A stretch of 64,000 bases of DNA from Erysipelotrichaceae bacterium (lineage in GTDB: Bacteria; Bacillota_I; Bacilli_A; Erysipelotrichales; Erysipelotrichaceae): assembly GCA_015058875.1 (NCBI GenBank), contig SVBN01000002.1:28016-92015 (forward strand), given 5' to 3'. The translations under genes and the position numbers were made by a program. Each line of letters opens with the position of its first letter. Position 1 is the stretch's first letter. The notes beneath the pieces are model-generated. The model was not told the origin of the DNA. It saw only the letters and a list, made by a program, of their open reading frames with translations, and did not search any database. Below, piece after piece: positions 24,010 to 33,095 of the stretch.

Positions 24010-24735
24010 ATGAGTGAATTTCATCGCACTGATTATTATTCTTCCGCCGGTGATACGCTGAAAGCGTACGTAAACAAAGTGATGCTGAGAATGGGCATCG
24101 GACTGGCTATTACCGGCCTTGTCGCATTCGCACTGTTCATGAGTCTCGTCAACGGAGGATTCTTCTACAGTATTCTGTCCGCTGCATATATGCCGGTTGT
24201 ACTGGTCTGCAGTATCGCACAGCTTGTACTGTGCATTGTTCTGAGCTCAAGGCTGACAAGCATGAGCACTTCTGCCTGCACGGCAATCTTCTACGGATAT
24301 GCCGCACTGACCGGCGTCACATTCAGTGTCCTGCCTCTGGTATTCGATTTCGGAACCATTTTCCAGGCGTTCCTGTTTGCGGCGGTCATGTTCTTCAGCT
24401 GCGCAGTCATCGGACATACAACGGATGTGGATCTGACCCGCTTCAGCGGTCTGATCTTCGGAGCACTGATCGCATTGGTCATTGCAAGTCTGCTGAGCCT
24501 GTTTATTCCGGTGCTCAGAGACAGCCTGCTGATCAGCTATCTCGGAATCGGTGTCTTCCTGGTTCTGACGGCATACGATATGCAGAAGATCCGTTCCTTC
24601 TACTACAGCTCCGGCGCGTACGGAGAAATGAGAGAAAATCTGGCAGTTTACGGAGCGTTTGAACTGTATCTGGATTTCATCAATCTGTTCCTGTACGTGC
24701 TGAGAATTCTGGGTTCCAGAAACCGCAGAAACTGA
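24010..24735 (+). CDS. Bax inhibitor-1 / YccA family membrane protein
   Basis: 241-residue protein with seven hydrophobic segments. BI-1 signatures present are FYGYAALTGVTFSVLPLVFD, ALIALVIASLLSLFI and the C-terminal LTAYDMQKIRSFY, which contains the Asp of the calcium/proton-sensing pair. FELYLDFINLFLYVLRILGS with the final basic GSRNRRN is also typical. The family forms pH-sensitive Ca2+ leak channels, and E. coli YccA modulates FtsH, but the role here is unknown. The start at 24010 has AAGGAGG 9 bases upstream; a GTG at 24001 directly abuts that site. Confidence 0.92.
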   Translation: MSEFHRTDYYSSAGDTLKAYVNKVMLRMGIGLAITGLVAFALFMSLVNGGFFYSILSAAYMPVVLVCSIAQLVLCIVLSSRLTSMSTSACTAIFYGYAALTGVTFSVLPLVFDFGTIFQAFLFAAVMFFSCAVIGHTTDVDLTRFSGLIFGALIALVIASLLSLFIPVLRDSLLISYLGIGVFLVLTAYDMQKIRSFYYSSGAYGEMRENLAVYGAFELYLDFINLFLYVLRILGSRNRRN

Positions 24736-24748
24736 TGCTTTGAAAGAT

Positions 24749-24783
24749 GTGATTCATCCGGCCGCGGGTGAGTCACTTTTTTT
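24749..24783 (+). terminator. Terminator of the Bax-inhibitor-1-like gene
   Basis: GTGATTCATCC (24749-24759) pairs imperfectly with GGGTGAGTCAC (24766-24776), followed by seven T residues. Confidence 0.75.
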
Positions 24784-24793
24784 GTTTCCGGAC

Positions 24794-24822
24794 AAAAAAA
24801 GGATTCCGCATCATGCGGAACC
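24794..24822 (-). terminator. Terminator of the minus-strand MATE gene
   Basis: On the minus strand GGTTCCGCA / TGCGGAATCC stem, followed by seven T residues (A-run at 24794-24800). Confidence 0.8.
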
Positions 24823-24831
24823 CCGATGATT

Positions 24832-26187
24832 TTATATCCTGAGTCTGACCCACTCGCCTTTGCGGAAGCGGATGCTGAGGAAGATGAATCTGGACAGCTG
24901 ATCAGCAAGCACGCCGAGCCAGATGCCGTGCAGACCGAAATTCAGCAGGCCTGCGAGCACATAGGTTACCAGCGTACGGATCAGGGTAACACTGATCAGG
25001 GAGGCAAACAGCGTATATTTTACATCGCCTGCACCGCGCAGACAGCCGCCGTAAATGACCTGGGAAATCTGTACAAGCACGATGACCATGATATAGCGGG
25101 AGATCAGCACGCCCATATCGACGGTCGCCGGATCACTGAAGTAGAGAGAGAACAGGAATCTGCCGCCGAAGAAGAATATGACTGCGAGAATGACGGAGAT
25201 AATCAGACCGATCTGCTGGCAGATCCTTCCGTATTCGATCGCCTTCTGTTTGATGCCTTCACCCAGGGAACGTCCGGTCAGTGCAACCGCGGCGACCTGC
25301 ATTCCGTCACCGAATGCAAATCCGAGCGACAGGAAGTTCATGCCTACCTGGTGGGCCGCAAACGGATTCGTGCCGAGTCTTGCGGCGATGACGGCCGTTG
25401 TCACGAAGCCGACGCGCATTGCCATGTTTTCAATAAAGAAGTTGGAACCGAGACCATACATGGAGCGGAATGTCTCCCATGTGGGACGGATATGCATGGA
25501 ACGCATGATGGGGATGGAAACAAAACTGTCTTTGGAAAACAGGGAGCGGACACTCATGAAGGCGGCCGCAACGGTTCCGAGTACGGTTGCGATAGCGGCA
25601 CCGTGAATCCCCCATTTCGGGAAGCCGAAGTTGCCTCCGATGAGCAGATAGTTGAAGATAATATTAACGATGCTGGACACAACGTTGGTCGTCATGGCGA
25701 TCCGCGTATTGCCGGAGCCGCGCTGTGCGGAGTTGATAACCAGCGAGAGCACATTGAAGAACGTTCCGCCCATAATGATGCGGAAATAAATCACCGCAGG
25801 ACCGTGCGTATCGGCATTTGATCCGCACAGTGCAATGATCTGATCCGCAAAGACAACGCAGATCAGTGTTACAACCGCACACATCACCATCGTATAGGCA
25901 AGCGCCGTGAGCAGGACTTCGTTCGCGTCCTTCTGCCGTCCCTGTCCCTTGCGCCGGGCAACCAGTGAGGATACCGCAATATTCATGGAAAGGAAGAAGG
26001 ACAGTCCGATGAATTTCGGCTGTGTGGTCAGACCGACTGCCGCAACAGATGCGGCGCCGAGTGTGGATACCATCAGGGTATCGATCATTCCGGCGAGCGT
26101 GACAAAGAAACTTTCCAGCACTGCCGGCCATGCCATGCGGATGGCTTCCATCCGTAAAGCATTTTTGTCAAAGGCCTTTTCTGACAT
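24832..26187 (-). CDS. MATE family efflux transporter
   Basis: 451-residue 12-helix MATE protein. The N-terminal half reads AWPAVLESFFVTLAGMIDTL with STLGAASVAAVGL. The second half has NFFIENMAMRVGFVTTAVI with GTNPFAAHQVGMN, the typical AAHQ motif. It differs clearly in sequence from the MATE protein at 3537, so the two are not recent duplicates. It should export organic cations or metabolites by Na+ or H+ exchange. CGGAGG ribosome site. Substrate unknown. Confidence 0.92.
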   Translation of the reverse strand: MSEKAFDKNALRMEAIRMAWPAVLESFFVTLAGMIDTLMVSTLGAASVAAVGLTTQPKFIGLSFFLSMNIAVSSLVARRKGQGRQKDANEVLLTALAYTMVMCAVVTLICVVFADQIIALCGSNADTHGPAVIYFRIIMGGTFFNVLSLVINSAQRGSGNTRIAMTTNVVSSIVNIIFNYLLIGGNFGFPKWGIHGAAIATVLGTVAAAFMSVRSLFSKDSFVSIPIMRSMHIRPTWETFRSMYGLGSNFFIENMAMRVGFVTTAVIAARLGTNPFAAHQVGMNFLSLGFAFGDGMQVAAVALTGRSLGEGIKQKAIEYGRICQQIGLIISVILAVIFFFGGRFLFSLYFSDPATVDMGVLISRYIMVIVLVQISQVIYGGCLRGAGDVKYTLFASLISVTLIRTLVTYVLAGLLNFGLHGIWLGVLADQLSRFIFLSIRFRKGEWVRLRI

Positions 26188-26271
26188 TCGGTAAATCCTC
26201 CGGGTTTATGAAGTGTATTATATACCGAAGTATCTCAGCATGCTAAAATAACGACTGAGTTGAGGTGAAAT

Positions 26272-26916
26272 ATGTCGAATTCACGAATCGTTTCCTATAA
26301 ATGTCCGTACTGCGGAAGAGAGTTTGAGGTGGAAATCTGGGATACTGTCACGGCTGCTTCGGATCCTGATCTCAGGGACCGCTGCCTGAGCGGCGACCTG
26401 TTCCGCCTGTCCTGCCCGCATTGCAAGCAGGAGTTCATGGTTCAGTATCCGCTGATCTATATTGATGAAGATCACCGGTTTATTCTCTGGCTCAGTGAGA
26501 AGGAAGCACCGGAATCACTGCGCAGAACAACCGGCACACTGCATGAGAAGGGATATGTCATGCGCCGGTGCAGCACTTTGAAGGAATTCTGTGAGAAGAT
26601 CCAGATTCTGGAGGACGGCGTCAGTGATGTGATGGCGGAACTGGCAAAGTATGACTGCTTTATCGAGTTTGTCGACAACGGCAGGGGAACACCGGAAGAA
26701 ATTACCGGCGTGGAATATCAGCGCACCGAAAACGGAATCATGAAGATCACGGTCCGCTGCTCCGATAAGGGAATGTCATTTATGATTCCGCTCAGCATGC
26801 TGGAAGAGGAGATGAATCAGAATCCGGAGATCTATGAGCTGCACAATGATATTTTCCCGCTGGTCAATGCGGACTGGATCATGAGTCTGTTTGAAGAAGC
26901 GGACGGAACCGCATGA
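26272..26916 (+). CDS. CpXC domain protein
   Basis: 214-residue cytoplasmic protein. The N-terminal CpXC domain has two knuckles, KCPYCGREFEVEIWDTV and SCPHCKQEFMVQYPLIY. Between them is the conserved DPDLRDRCLSGDLF segment. The C-terminal half (about residues 95-214) is mixed alpha/beta with no known motif. CpXC proteins bind zinc through the Cys pairs and their function is unknown. GAGGTG precedes the ATG. Monocistronic with a compact terminator immediately after the stop. Confidence 0.85.
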   Translation: MSNSRIVSYKCPYCGREFEVEIWDTVTAASDPDLRDRCLSGDLFRLSCPHCKQEFMVQYPLIYIDEDHRFILWLSEKEAPESLRRTTGTLHEKGYVMRRCSTLKEFCEKIQILEDGVSDVMAELAKYDCFIEFVDNGRGTPEEITGVEYQRTENGIMKITVRCSDKGMSFMIPLSMLEEEMNQNPEIYELHNDIFPLVNADWIMSLFEEADGTA

Positions 26917-26942
26917 AAAAACGCCGTGAGGCGTTTTCTTTC
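26916..26942 (+). terminator. Terminator of the CpXC gene
   Basis: AAAACGCC-GTGA-GGCGTTTT perfect stem (26918-26937) directly after the stop codon. Confidence 0.8.
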
Positions 26943-26947
26943 TGATG

Positions 26948-27970
26948 CTAATCCGCAGGAATATCTTCGTATCTGAGCGATTCCAGAAAACCTTCGGGAA
27001 GCTGTTCCTGCATTGTGCTGATCATATTCAGGAGCGGAATCGGGAATTCTGCCCAGCGGTTATCCGCAGTATTTTTCTGCTGGAGAAGCCAGCTGTTTAC
27101 AATTCCGGTCAGCGCCAGCTGATACGGCGTAATGGTTTCCTCGATCCCGGACAGGCGGCATATTTCATTGATCAGATGATGCAGGGCACGGTAGGAGTAT
27201 TCCCTGTGTCTGCTTGTCATGAAGAACGGTCTGGTATCATCGTTAAGCCCGAGCGTTGCATTGTTCATACTGACAATGGCTGAAAGGGCGTCGCTGAAGA
27301 TAAACGTTCCGGTATATTCCCAGGTAATGCCGCGGGTGGAGGAACGCAGATATCTGACAGGAGCGCCTGACAGATACAGGTCGGATTCTTCCGGTTTCTT
27401 TTTCGTTGTTTCAAGGAAAGGGCCTTCGTTGACCTCCAGGGTCATCCTGCCGTCTTTCTGTTTCCGGAAGTCGCATACGCGGATCTGGCGGATCTGGTTC
27501 GGAGTCAGTCCGAGATACAAAATCAGCTCGATCATGATGCGGTCTCTTTTCGGAATGTCCGTCAGTACCGACCGTATTTTTCTGACGGTGTCGGGCGTGA
27601 CGAACATGTTCTCATTGTAGGAAGTACGCAGGCGCTTTTCGTTTTTGATCAGACCGCTGAACGGACTTTCAAAGCCTTCCACCGAACGGCATTCTTCAAT
27701 GCGTCTGCCGAGGGAGCGCAGCGTAGCTTTATATCGATGAGCTGTGTTTGGAGAAAGATCACCATTCCGGACACGTTGGTCGAGAGAACTGAAGTATTCA
27801 GCGGCGTCTTCTGTTGTCATGGTCAGGATACGGTATTTGCCGTTTCCAGAAGAGTGCAGCAGATTGAGTACCTTGCGGTAATCGTTGACCGTCGAAGACC
27901 CCGGATCAAGATCGTGCGTGATCTCGGCCCAGAGTGCCGCAGAGATTCCTGCGGGAGTTCTCGTGACCAT
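26948..27970 (-). CDS. Tyrosine-recombinase-fold protein lacking the catalytic residues
   Basis: 340-residue protein with the layout of a phage-integrase family recombinase. An N-terminal SAM-like/core-binding helical domain (about 15-125) is followed by a catalytic-domain-like region from about 135. The segment where active enzymes read TGLR..E reads YLGLTPNQIRQIRVCDF, and the HxLRH box reads ITPYQLALTGIVNSWLLQ. The box I Arg, the box II His and Arg, and a recognisable C-terminal Tyr context are all absent. It is therefore probably a DNA-binding protein or a decayed recombinase, not an active integrase. No att sites, transposon genes or tRNA lie next to it. The start at 27970 has AAAGGA; an ATG at 28060 does not. 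Confidence 0.7.
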   Translation of the reverse strand: MVTRTPAGISAALWAEITHDLDPGSSTVNDYRKVLNLLHSSGNGKYRILTMTTEDAAEYFSSLDQRVRNGDLSPNTAHRYKATLRSLGRRIEECRSVEGFESPFSGLIKNEKRLRTSYNENMFVTPDTVRKIRSVLTDIPKRDRIMIELILYLGLTPNQIRQIRVCDFRKQKDGRMTLEVNEGPFLETTKKKPEESDLYLSGAPVRYLRSSTRGITWEYTGTFIFSDALSAIVSMNNATLGLNDDTRPFFMTSRHREYSYRALHHLINEICRLSGIEETITPYQLALTGIVNSWLLQQKNTADNRWAEFPIPLLNMISTMQEQLPEGFLESLRYEDIPAD

Positions 27971-28189
27971 AAAAGCAATTCCTTTCGCAAAGTGTTTATA
28001 TCTTATTCGAAAGGTACCGTTTTGACAAGTACAATTATTCTGAAATGTATGTGAAATCAAATCACATAATTTTCCATATTTCTTCCGTATTTTACAGAAG
28101 TGCCTCCTGTATGATCTAAGTACAGACAGATAAGTCTGCTGAATACATGCTCCCCCCTTTAGCAGGTATTCAATAATCTATCCCCTGAT

Positions 28190-28226
28190 AATAAAAAAGA
28201 AAAAGATCCGGTGCCCGGATCTTTTT
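28190..28226 (-). terminator. Terminator of the zinc-ribbon membrane protein gene
   Basis: AAAAAGATCCGG-TGC-CCGGATCTTTTT perfect 12-bp stem with T-run on the minus strand. Confidence 0.85.
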
Positions 28227-28234
28227 CAATGGAT

Positions 28235-30082
28235 TTATTCCGTGACTTCGACAAGCTCGTGGCCTTCCACCGAGAAAGCTTCAATGACCTGGAATGCGGT
28301 TGCGTACCAGTCGTTTGTTTCCGGGTTGAAGCGGATCGATGCCGCAATGGTCGGCTTGTTGTCAATATATGAATTGTCGCTCAGCTTTGTGCAGTCGTTT
28401 TCCGCCAGAGCATACAGCTTTACCAGATAATAGCCGTCGGAATCGGCGGTCGGATCCAGCTCATATGTCGTACGGTCGATATAGACCTTCCGGTTGGAGA
28501 ATCTGTAGCCGCTGTTGACGCCGTTGACCCTTGCCTGAAGCGCAGTACGCAGATCATCCGTAACATTGCTCAGCGAACTCATGTCACCGTTGTTGGTTCC
28601 TTCCAGATAGGCACGGTAGAACTGTGCGAAATCCCGGGCAACCGTGTCAAAATGCGTGGGATCATCATCAACAGCAGCCGCCGGCGTTTCTGCGGCAGCT
28701 GTTTCAGGTGCTGCAGTCAGAACCGGAGCTTCGGTTTCTTCGGGAAGCGCTGCTGTATCAGCGGCAGCTGTTTCCGCGGCAGGCTCCGTATTGGAAGAAG
28801 GACGCGTGCTTCTGTGATCGCGGAGAACAAAGTACCAGATGCCGCATACAAGCGCTGCCAGCAGCAGAAGTGCAGCAATGATAATCATGTTTTCCTTTGA
28901 GCTGCCGGAATTATCGTCACTGTCTTTTTCTTCCGGCTCTTTTTTTGCGGGAGTCAGTTCAATTTCCCTCTTTACCGGCTTCTTCGGAATATTCAGATCT
29001 TCAGCTTCCGGCTGTTTTTCAACAACAGCCTCCTTCACCGGTTCGGGCTCTTCCCTGACTGTGCTGAATACCATTGTCTTTCCTTCATCGGAAAGCTTGG
29101 CTTCCGGCTTCTGCTCAAGCAGCTGTTCATACAGCACTGTTTCCTGTTCCGGAGCGGCCGGCTTTTTCGGCAGATCAAAGTCGAAAGGAACGGCAATATC
29201 GAGCGTGTCTTCCTCCGCATCCAGCGGATTGACAAATGTGGAGCCTTCCGGTTCATCCGGATTCAGTCCGGCAAGCTTCAGGGCCGCCTTTGTATCTTCA
29301 TCTTCATTCCGCGGCTGTTTGAGGATAAACGGAACATCATAGCTGTTGTCGGAAGGTGCGGCATCGCGGGTTGTATTTCCGTCAAGAACATCTTCTTCCT
29401 TCACGGAATCATCATCCGCCAGCATCATTTTCAGAACATTCTGCAGATCGCCGAGGACATCATATTCTCCGGTTTCCTGCGCAGGTTTTTCCGGTTCGCT
29501 GACAGGCGCAGCAGGTTCCTGAGGCTCGGCTTTAATAAACGGAATGCTGAAGGAGGAAGCTGTTTCCTCAGCTTTCGGAGCTTCTGTCTTTACGGGTTCC
29601 GGTTCGGCGGTTTTGATTTCCAGCGTCGGCTGTTCGTCTTTTACCGGTGCCGGTTCACTCAGGAATGAGGAAAGCGGAATTGCATCCTCATCGTCATCTT
29701 CCGGTGTTTCGGGGATAATATCCTGAGGCGCGGGTTTGATTGCCTCGGGTTCATCAAACAGGTCTCCGAACGGACGTACGGAACGGGTGAAGAATTCGGG
29801 CTCCTTTTCAGGTTTCTTTTCCGTTGTCCGCTTCGCCGGTGTGGAGAACAGATCCGGATAGGTATTCTCGTTGATTGCCGGGAATACGCCCGTATCGACC
29901 AGCTTGGCGTTCCGCATGACGGGAGTCTGGGGAATATTCAGATCCTTGATATTGAAAATCAGGGTCTGGGAATTTCTGTCCTCCGGATTTTCGGAAGGTA
30001 CAGGTCTTCCGCAGCGCGGGCAGAAGATCATATCCTTTTCCAGTTCACGGCCGCAGTATATACATTTTTTCATCTCAGTCAT
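28235..30082 (-). CDS. TcaA-like membrane protein: zinc ribbon, long acidic linker, TM, extracellular domain
   Basis: 615-residue protein. An N-terminal zinc ribbon (KKCIYCGRELEKDMIFCPRC, residues 4-23) is followed by about 380 residues of low-complexity Pro/Glu/Ala sequence. A single membrane helix (MIIIAALLLLAALVCGIWYF, about 420-440) precedes a second Ala/Thr/Glu-rich stretch. The C-terminal domain of about 145 residues is NTF2-like by pattern (FDTVARDFAQFYRAYLEGTN onward). The order resembles TcaA/YvbJ proteins, in which the outer domain senses or binds cell-wall material. The very long acidic linker is unusual and suggests an unstructured cytoplasmic spacer. Monocistronic, with AGGAG before the ATG. 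Confidence 0.65.
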   Translation of the reverse strand: MTEMKKCIYCGRELEKDMIFCPRCGRPVPSENPEDRNSQTLIFNIKDLNIPQTPVMRNAKLVDTGVFPAINENTYPDLFSTPAKRTTEKKPEKEPEFFTRSVRPFGDLFDEPEAIKPAPQDIIPETPEDDDEDAIPLSSFLSEPAPVKDEQPTLEIKTAEPEPVKTEAPKAEETASSFSIPFIKAEPQEPAAPVSEPEKPAQETGEYDVLGDLQNVLKMMLADDDSVKEEDVLDGNTTRDAAPSDNSYDVPFILKQPRNEDEDTKAALKLAGLNPDEPEGSTFVNPLDAEEDTLDIAVPFDFDLPKKPAAPEQETVLYEQLLEQKPEAKLSDEGKTMVFSTVREEPEPVKEAVVEKQPEAEDLNIPKKPVKREIELTPAKKEPEEKDSDDNSGSSKENMIIIAALLLLAALVCGIWYFVLRDHRSTRPSSNTEPAAETAAADTAALPEETEAPVLTAAPETAAAETPAAAVDDDPTHFDTVARDFAQFYRAYLEGTNNGDMSSLSNVTDDLRTALQARVNGVNSGYRFSNRKVYIDRTTYELDPTADSDGYYLVKLYALAENDCTKLSDNSYIDNKPTIAASIRFNPETNDWYATAFQVIEAFSVEGHELVEVTE

Positions 30083-30215
30083 AGTTTGTGTCTCCTGATT
30101 ACATAAATAATCAATATATATTATACATGAAAACGCTTGTGCGGTTGCAGCAGGAAATCAGTGCATACCCGGTCCGTTCCGTTGTATAATATGAAAAACG
30201 CAAAAAAGGATGATT

Positions 30216-31073
30216 ATGGACAGGAAATTTGTTTGGAAATTATGGACTGTAGGCATACTTTCAGTACTGATCATGCTGGGCCTCGGTTATCTTACCTATC
30301 TGAATAAACACCCCGGAGGAACTCCGGCACCGACTGCGGCTGTTTCTACTCCGACACCGGCAGTGACAGCTTCCGTACCGGGAACAACCGTACAGCCGGA
30401 AAGCAGTTTTGTTCCGGGATGCCCAACCTGTCCTCCGGATGATCCTGAGAAAACAGCACCGTCTGTTCCTGAACAGGATATACCGTATACGCCGGAAGTG
30501 GATATCGACTCCGATGACAGCATTACGAGACTTGTGAATATCAGCTATCCCGTCAGCAAAGACTATGTGCCTGCGGATCTGAGAAAGGTCAACATACCTT
30601 CCGCCGCGGATGAATATCTCCGTGAGGAAGCGGCAGCGGCTCTGGAAGAGCTGTATCAGGAAGCCAGAAACAACCAGGCGTATCTGAGAATCGTGGACGG
30701 ATACCGTTCCTATTCCGAACAGCTGGATCTGTATACCTATTACGAGCGTGTCCACGGCAAGGCTTATACCGAATATGTGGATGATCATCCCGGCGCAAGC
30801 GAACACCAGCTGGGACTGGCGGCAGATCTGGGATGGTATAACGGCAACTGCGAGCTGAATCCCTGCATTGCAACATATCCGCAGTATCAGTGGCTGCTGG
30901 ACAATTCCTACAAATACGGATGGATTGCCAGATATCCGGACAAGAAGACGGATGTGACGCATATTACCTATTCGCCATGGCATTTCCGCTATGTCGGGAA
31001 GGAAGAGGCACAGAAGATTCACGACTCCGGTCTGACAATGGAAGAGTATTATCACCGTCCGGTGAAAAACTGA
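30216..31073 (+). CDS. VanY-type D-alanyl-D-alanine carboxypeptidase
   Basis: 285-residue membrane-anchored peptidase. One N-terminal helix (WTVGILSVLIMLGLGYLTYL) and a Pro/Thr-rich linker (about 35-105) are followed by a peptidase M15B/DacY domain. Zinc and catalytic landmarks are DGYRSYSEQLDLY, the SEHQLGLAADLG metal motif (SxHxxGxAxD), and SPWHFRYVG (WHxR). It trims the terminal D-Ala from peptidoglycan stem peptides outside the cell. No vanHAX genes are nearby, so this is housekeeping wall remodelling rather than glycopeptide resistance. The start at 30216 is 5 bases after AAAAGGA; an ATG at 30210 abuts that site. Confidence 0.9.
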   Translation: MDRKFVWKLWTVGILSVLIMLGLGYLTYLNKHPGGTPAPTAAVSTPTPAVTASVPGTTVQPESSFVPGCPTCPPDDPEKTAPSVPEQDIPYTPEVDIDSDDSITRLVNISYPVSKDYVPADLRKVNIPSAADEYLREEAAAALEELYQEARNNQAYLRIVDGYRSYSEQLDLYTYYERVHGKAYTEYVDDHPGASEHQLGLAADLGWYNGNCELNPCIATYPQYQWLLDNSYKYGWIARYPDKKTDVTHITYSPWHFRYVGKEEAQKIHDSGLTMEEYYHRPVKN

Positions 31074-31085
31074 ATCAATAAAGTG

Positions 31086-31110
31086 AGAAGGGCAGAGATG
31101 CTCTTCTTTT
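31086..31110 (+). terminator. Terminator of the carboxypeptidase gene
   Basis: AGAAGGGCA / TGCTCTTCT stem with one G-T pair, followed by TTT. Confidence 0.6.
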
Positions 31111-31122
31111 ACTGAGGGGAAA

Positions 31123-31147
31123 GAAAAAGCGCACGTGATTTGTGCGC
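31123..31147 (-). terminator. Terminator of asnA
   Basis: On the minus strand AGCGCAC-7 bases-GTGCGCT followed by TTTT. Confidence 0.75.
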
Positions 31148-31153
31148 TCTGCA

Positions 31154-32161
31154 TTACAGAAGAGGAATATTGTGCTTTTCTGCCAGTTCGTACATTTCCT
31201 GCGGCCAGACGGAAGCCTGCACTTCACCGACATGGGCCTTGTTCAGCAGCAGCATGCACAGCCTTGACTGGCCGATGCCGCCGCCGATCGTATAGGGAAG
31301 TTCCCGGTTCAGCACCATCTGATGATAGGGGAAGGTGAGCCTTCCTTCACAATGTGAAGCCCGGCACTGCGTGCGGATGGAATCCTCATCGACACGGATG
31401 CCCATGCTTGAGATTTCCAGCGCTGTTTCAAGAGAAGGCAGCCAGTACAGCAGGTCACCGTTCAGATTCCAGTCATCATAGTCGGGAGCTCTGCCGTCAT
31501 GGGGTCTTCCGCTTTCCAGCGGCCAGCCGATCTGTTTGATGAATACGCATTTTTTATCTTTTGTGATCAGATTTTCGCGTTCCTTTGCGGTTTTGTCCGG
31601 CCACATCTGTTCAAGTTCGCGGCTTGTGACGAAGGTTACCTGATCGGAAACACGGCAGACTGCTTGGGGGTATTTGTACCAGATTTCGTGCTCCATATGC
31701 TTGATGATGCGGACGATTTCCCTGACTGTATTTTCCAGTGTTTCATCGGTACGTTCTTCTTTGGCAATGATCCGTTCCCAGTCCCATTGGTCCACATATA
31801 CGGAATGAAGATTATCGAGAATTTCATCCCTGCGGATTGCATTCATGTTGGTATAAAGTCCTTCATGCATTCCGAAGCCGTATTTTTTCAGTGCATACCG
31901 CTTCCATTTCGCAAGGGAATGAACCACTTCGATTCTTTCTCCCGGCATTTCCTGCATATCGAAACTGACCGGTCTTTCGAACCCGTTCAGATTGTCATTG
32001 AGACCTGAGCTCTTCGGTACAAACATCGGAGCACTGATACGGGAAAGGTTCATTTCCTTTCCGAATTCTTTCTGGAATGTATCTCTCAGATATTTGATCG
32101 CCTCCTGTGTCTCACGGACGCTGAGAACAGGATTATAGTTTTTCGGAACTGTAAAATACAT
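31154..32161 (-). CDS. asnA: Aspartate-ammonia ligase (asparagine synthetase A)
   Basis: 335-residue class II aminoacyl-tRNA-synthetase-like enzyme making asparagine from aspartate, ammonia and ATP. Family segments include the start [20 protein letters not shown], the [18 protein letters not shown] motif, [23 protein letters not shown], and the C-terminal [20 protein letters not shown]. Length is standard. The leader is short (about 40 bases from a TAAAAT -10 on the minus strand) and has no T-box, so it does not appear to be controlled by uncharged tRNA-Asn. CGGAGG ribosome site. Confidence 0.96.
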   Translation of the reverse strand: MYFTVPKNYNPVLSVRETQEAIKYLRDTFQKEFGKEMNLSRISAPMFVPKSSGLNDNLNGFERPVSFDMQEMPGERIEVVHSLAKWKRYALKKYGFGMHEGLYTNMNAIRRDEILDNLHSVYVDQWDWERIIAKEERTDETLENTVREIVRIIKHMEHEIWYKYPQAVCRVSDQVTFVTSRELEQMWPDKTAKERENLITKDKKCVFIKQIGWPLESGRPHDGRAPDYDDWNLNGDLLYWLPSLETALEISSMGIRVDEDSIRTQCRASHCEGRLTFPYHQMVLNRELPYTIGGGIGQSRLCMLLLNKAHVGEVQASVWPQEMYELAEKHNIPLL

Positions 32162-32304
32162 GGGATGAATCCTCCGTTCATAACGGATATTTTAGCATGC
32201 GGACAGGAAAATGAAACGGTGAATATCCGAATTCCGCGGGATGCATGCATGTGTATCAGCGGACAGCGGATATGATACAATGTGAATAGATACGGAGGAT
32301 CCGC

Positions 32305-32988
32305 ATGGCACTTTTGAGAAAACTGTTTGAGAAAAGAATCTGTTCCGTCTGCGGCAGTGATATGGGCAGGCATACGGGAAGACGGCTGAAAGACGGCTGC
32401 CTGTGCAGCGTGTGTACCGCAAAGCTGTCCCCGTGGTATATTCCGGCAGATACAGCGGAGGTGCCTCAGTTAGCACGGCAGATTCAGCTTCGGGAGGAAA
32501 ACAGGGAGCGGGCCCGCATCTTCAGCATCACCAATGTCTATGGGGAAGGAATGCGTCTGTTCGCGGATATGGAGCACCAGTGGTTTACGGTCACGGACAG
32601 CGATAATTTTGCCGGGGACAATCCCGACATCATTGATCTCAGTGAATGCGAAGGTGTCGACATCAGTATCCGGGAAGAGCGGCATGGTCTGCAGGAATCC
32701 GGAACGGAATATGACTTTTATGTGACGCTGCGCCTGAATCATCCGTATCTGAATGAAATCAGCTGGAAACTGAACGACGAAAGCGTGATCGGAAAGAACA
32801 GTGACAGCTACCGGAAATATGATGCGCTGGCTGAAGAAATCTATCATGTCATGAGCCGGAAATATAATATCGGAACAACCGGAAGTTTTCCGGCAATCAT
32901 CGAATGTCCCGCCTGCGGCAGGAAGACGGCGATGACGGAGAACGGAAAATGTCCGCATTGCGGTGAACCGCTGAAACGGCAGAACTGA
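32305..32988 (+). CDS. Zinc-finger protein (DUF4428-like N-terminus, zinc ribbon C-terminus)
   Basis: 227-residue cytoplasmic protein with metal knuckles at both ends. The N-terminal RICSVCGSDMGRHTGRRLKD followed by CLCSVC resembles the DUF4428 treble-clef pattern. The C-terminal IECPACGRKTAMTENGKCPH followed by CGE is a zinc ribbon. The middle is beta-rich (VTLRLNHPYLNEISWKL), perhaps a PH-like or SHOCT-linked module. Function unknown. A TACAAT -10 and GGAGG precede the ATG; a terminator overlaps the stop codon. Confidence 0.7.
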   Translation: MALLRKLFEKRICSVCGSDMGRHTGRRLKDGCLCSVCTAKLSPWYIPADTAEVPQLARQIQLREENRERARIFSITNVYGEGMRLFADMEHQWFTVTDSDNFAGDNPDIIDLSECEGVDISIREERHGLQESGTEYDFYVTLRLNHPYLNEISWKLNDESVIGKNSDSYRKYDALAEEIYHVMSRKYNIGTTGSFPAIIECPACGRKTAMTENGKCPHCGEPLKRQN

Positions 32989-33008
32989 GGGGAAGACCCT
33001 CTTTTTTT
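32987..33008 (+). terminator. Terminator of the zinc-finger gene
   Basis: GAGGG-GAAGA-CCCTC stem followed by seven T residues. Confidence 0.8.
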
Positions 33009-33059
33009 ATGTGAGGCCTGTGAAAACAGGTCTGCGGGACTTCACGAAAAAATCTTTAA

Positions 33060-33068
33060 TGATACAAT
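33060..33068 (+). promoter_or_regulatory. Extended -10 promoter of trkAH
   Basis: TGA-TACAAT, hexamer 33063-33068, with a TTCACG -35-like hexamer 16 bases upstream. A normal GAGGTG ribosome site follows. Confidence 0.5.
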
Positions 33069-33095
33069 AGGGGCGTTAACTTTCGAGGTGACACT

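Noticed and set aside
24826..25821. 331-codon plus-strand frame antisense to the second MATE gene
   Set aside because: Asp/Glu/His-rich low-quality sequence typical of the complement of a membrane protein gene; the opposite strand has a complete MATE protein.
26948..28234. Integrated mobile element around the recombinase-like gene
   Set aside because: No flanking direct repeats, tRNA, excisionase, phage or transfer genes were seen, and the protein lacks recombinase active-site residues.
30126..30140. cre-like sequence TGAAAACGCTTGTG upstream of the carboxypeptidase gene
   Set aside because: Only 11 of 14 positions match and the conserved CA end is missing.
32162..32304. T-box or other riboswitch upstream of asnA
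   Set aside because: The leader is only about 40 bases and has no specifier hairpin, T-box motif or terminator-antiterminator pair.
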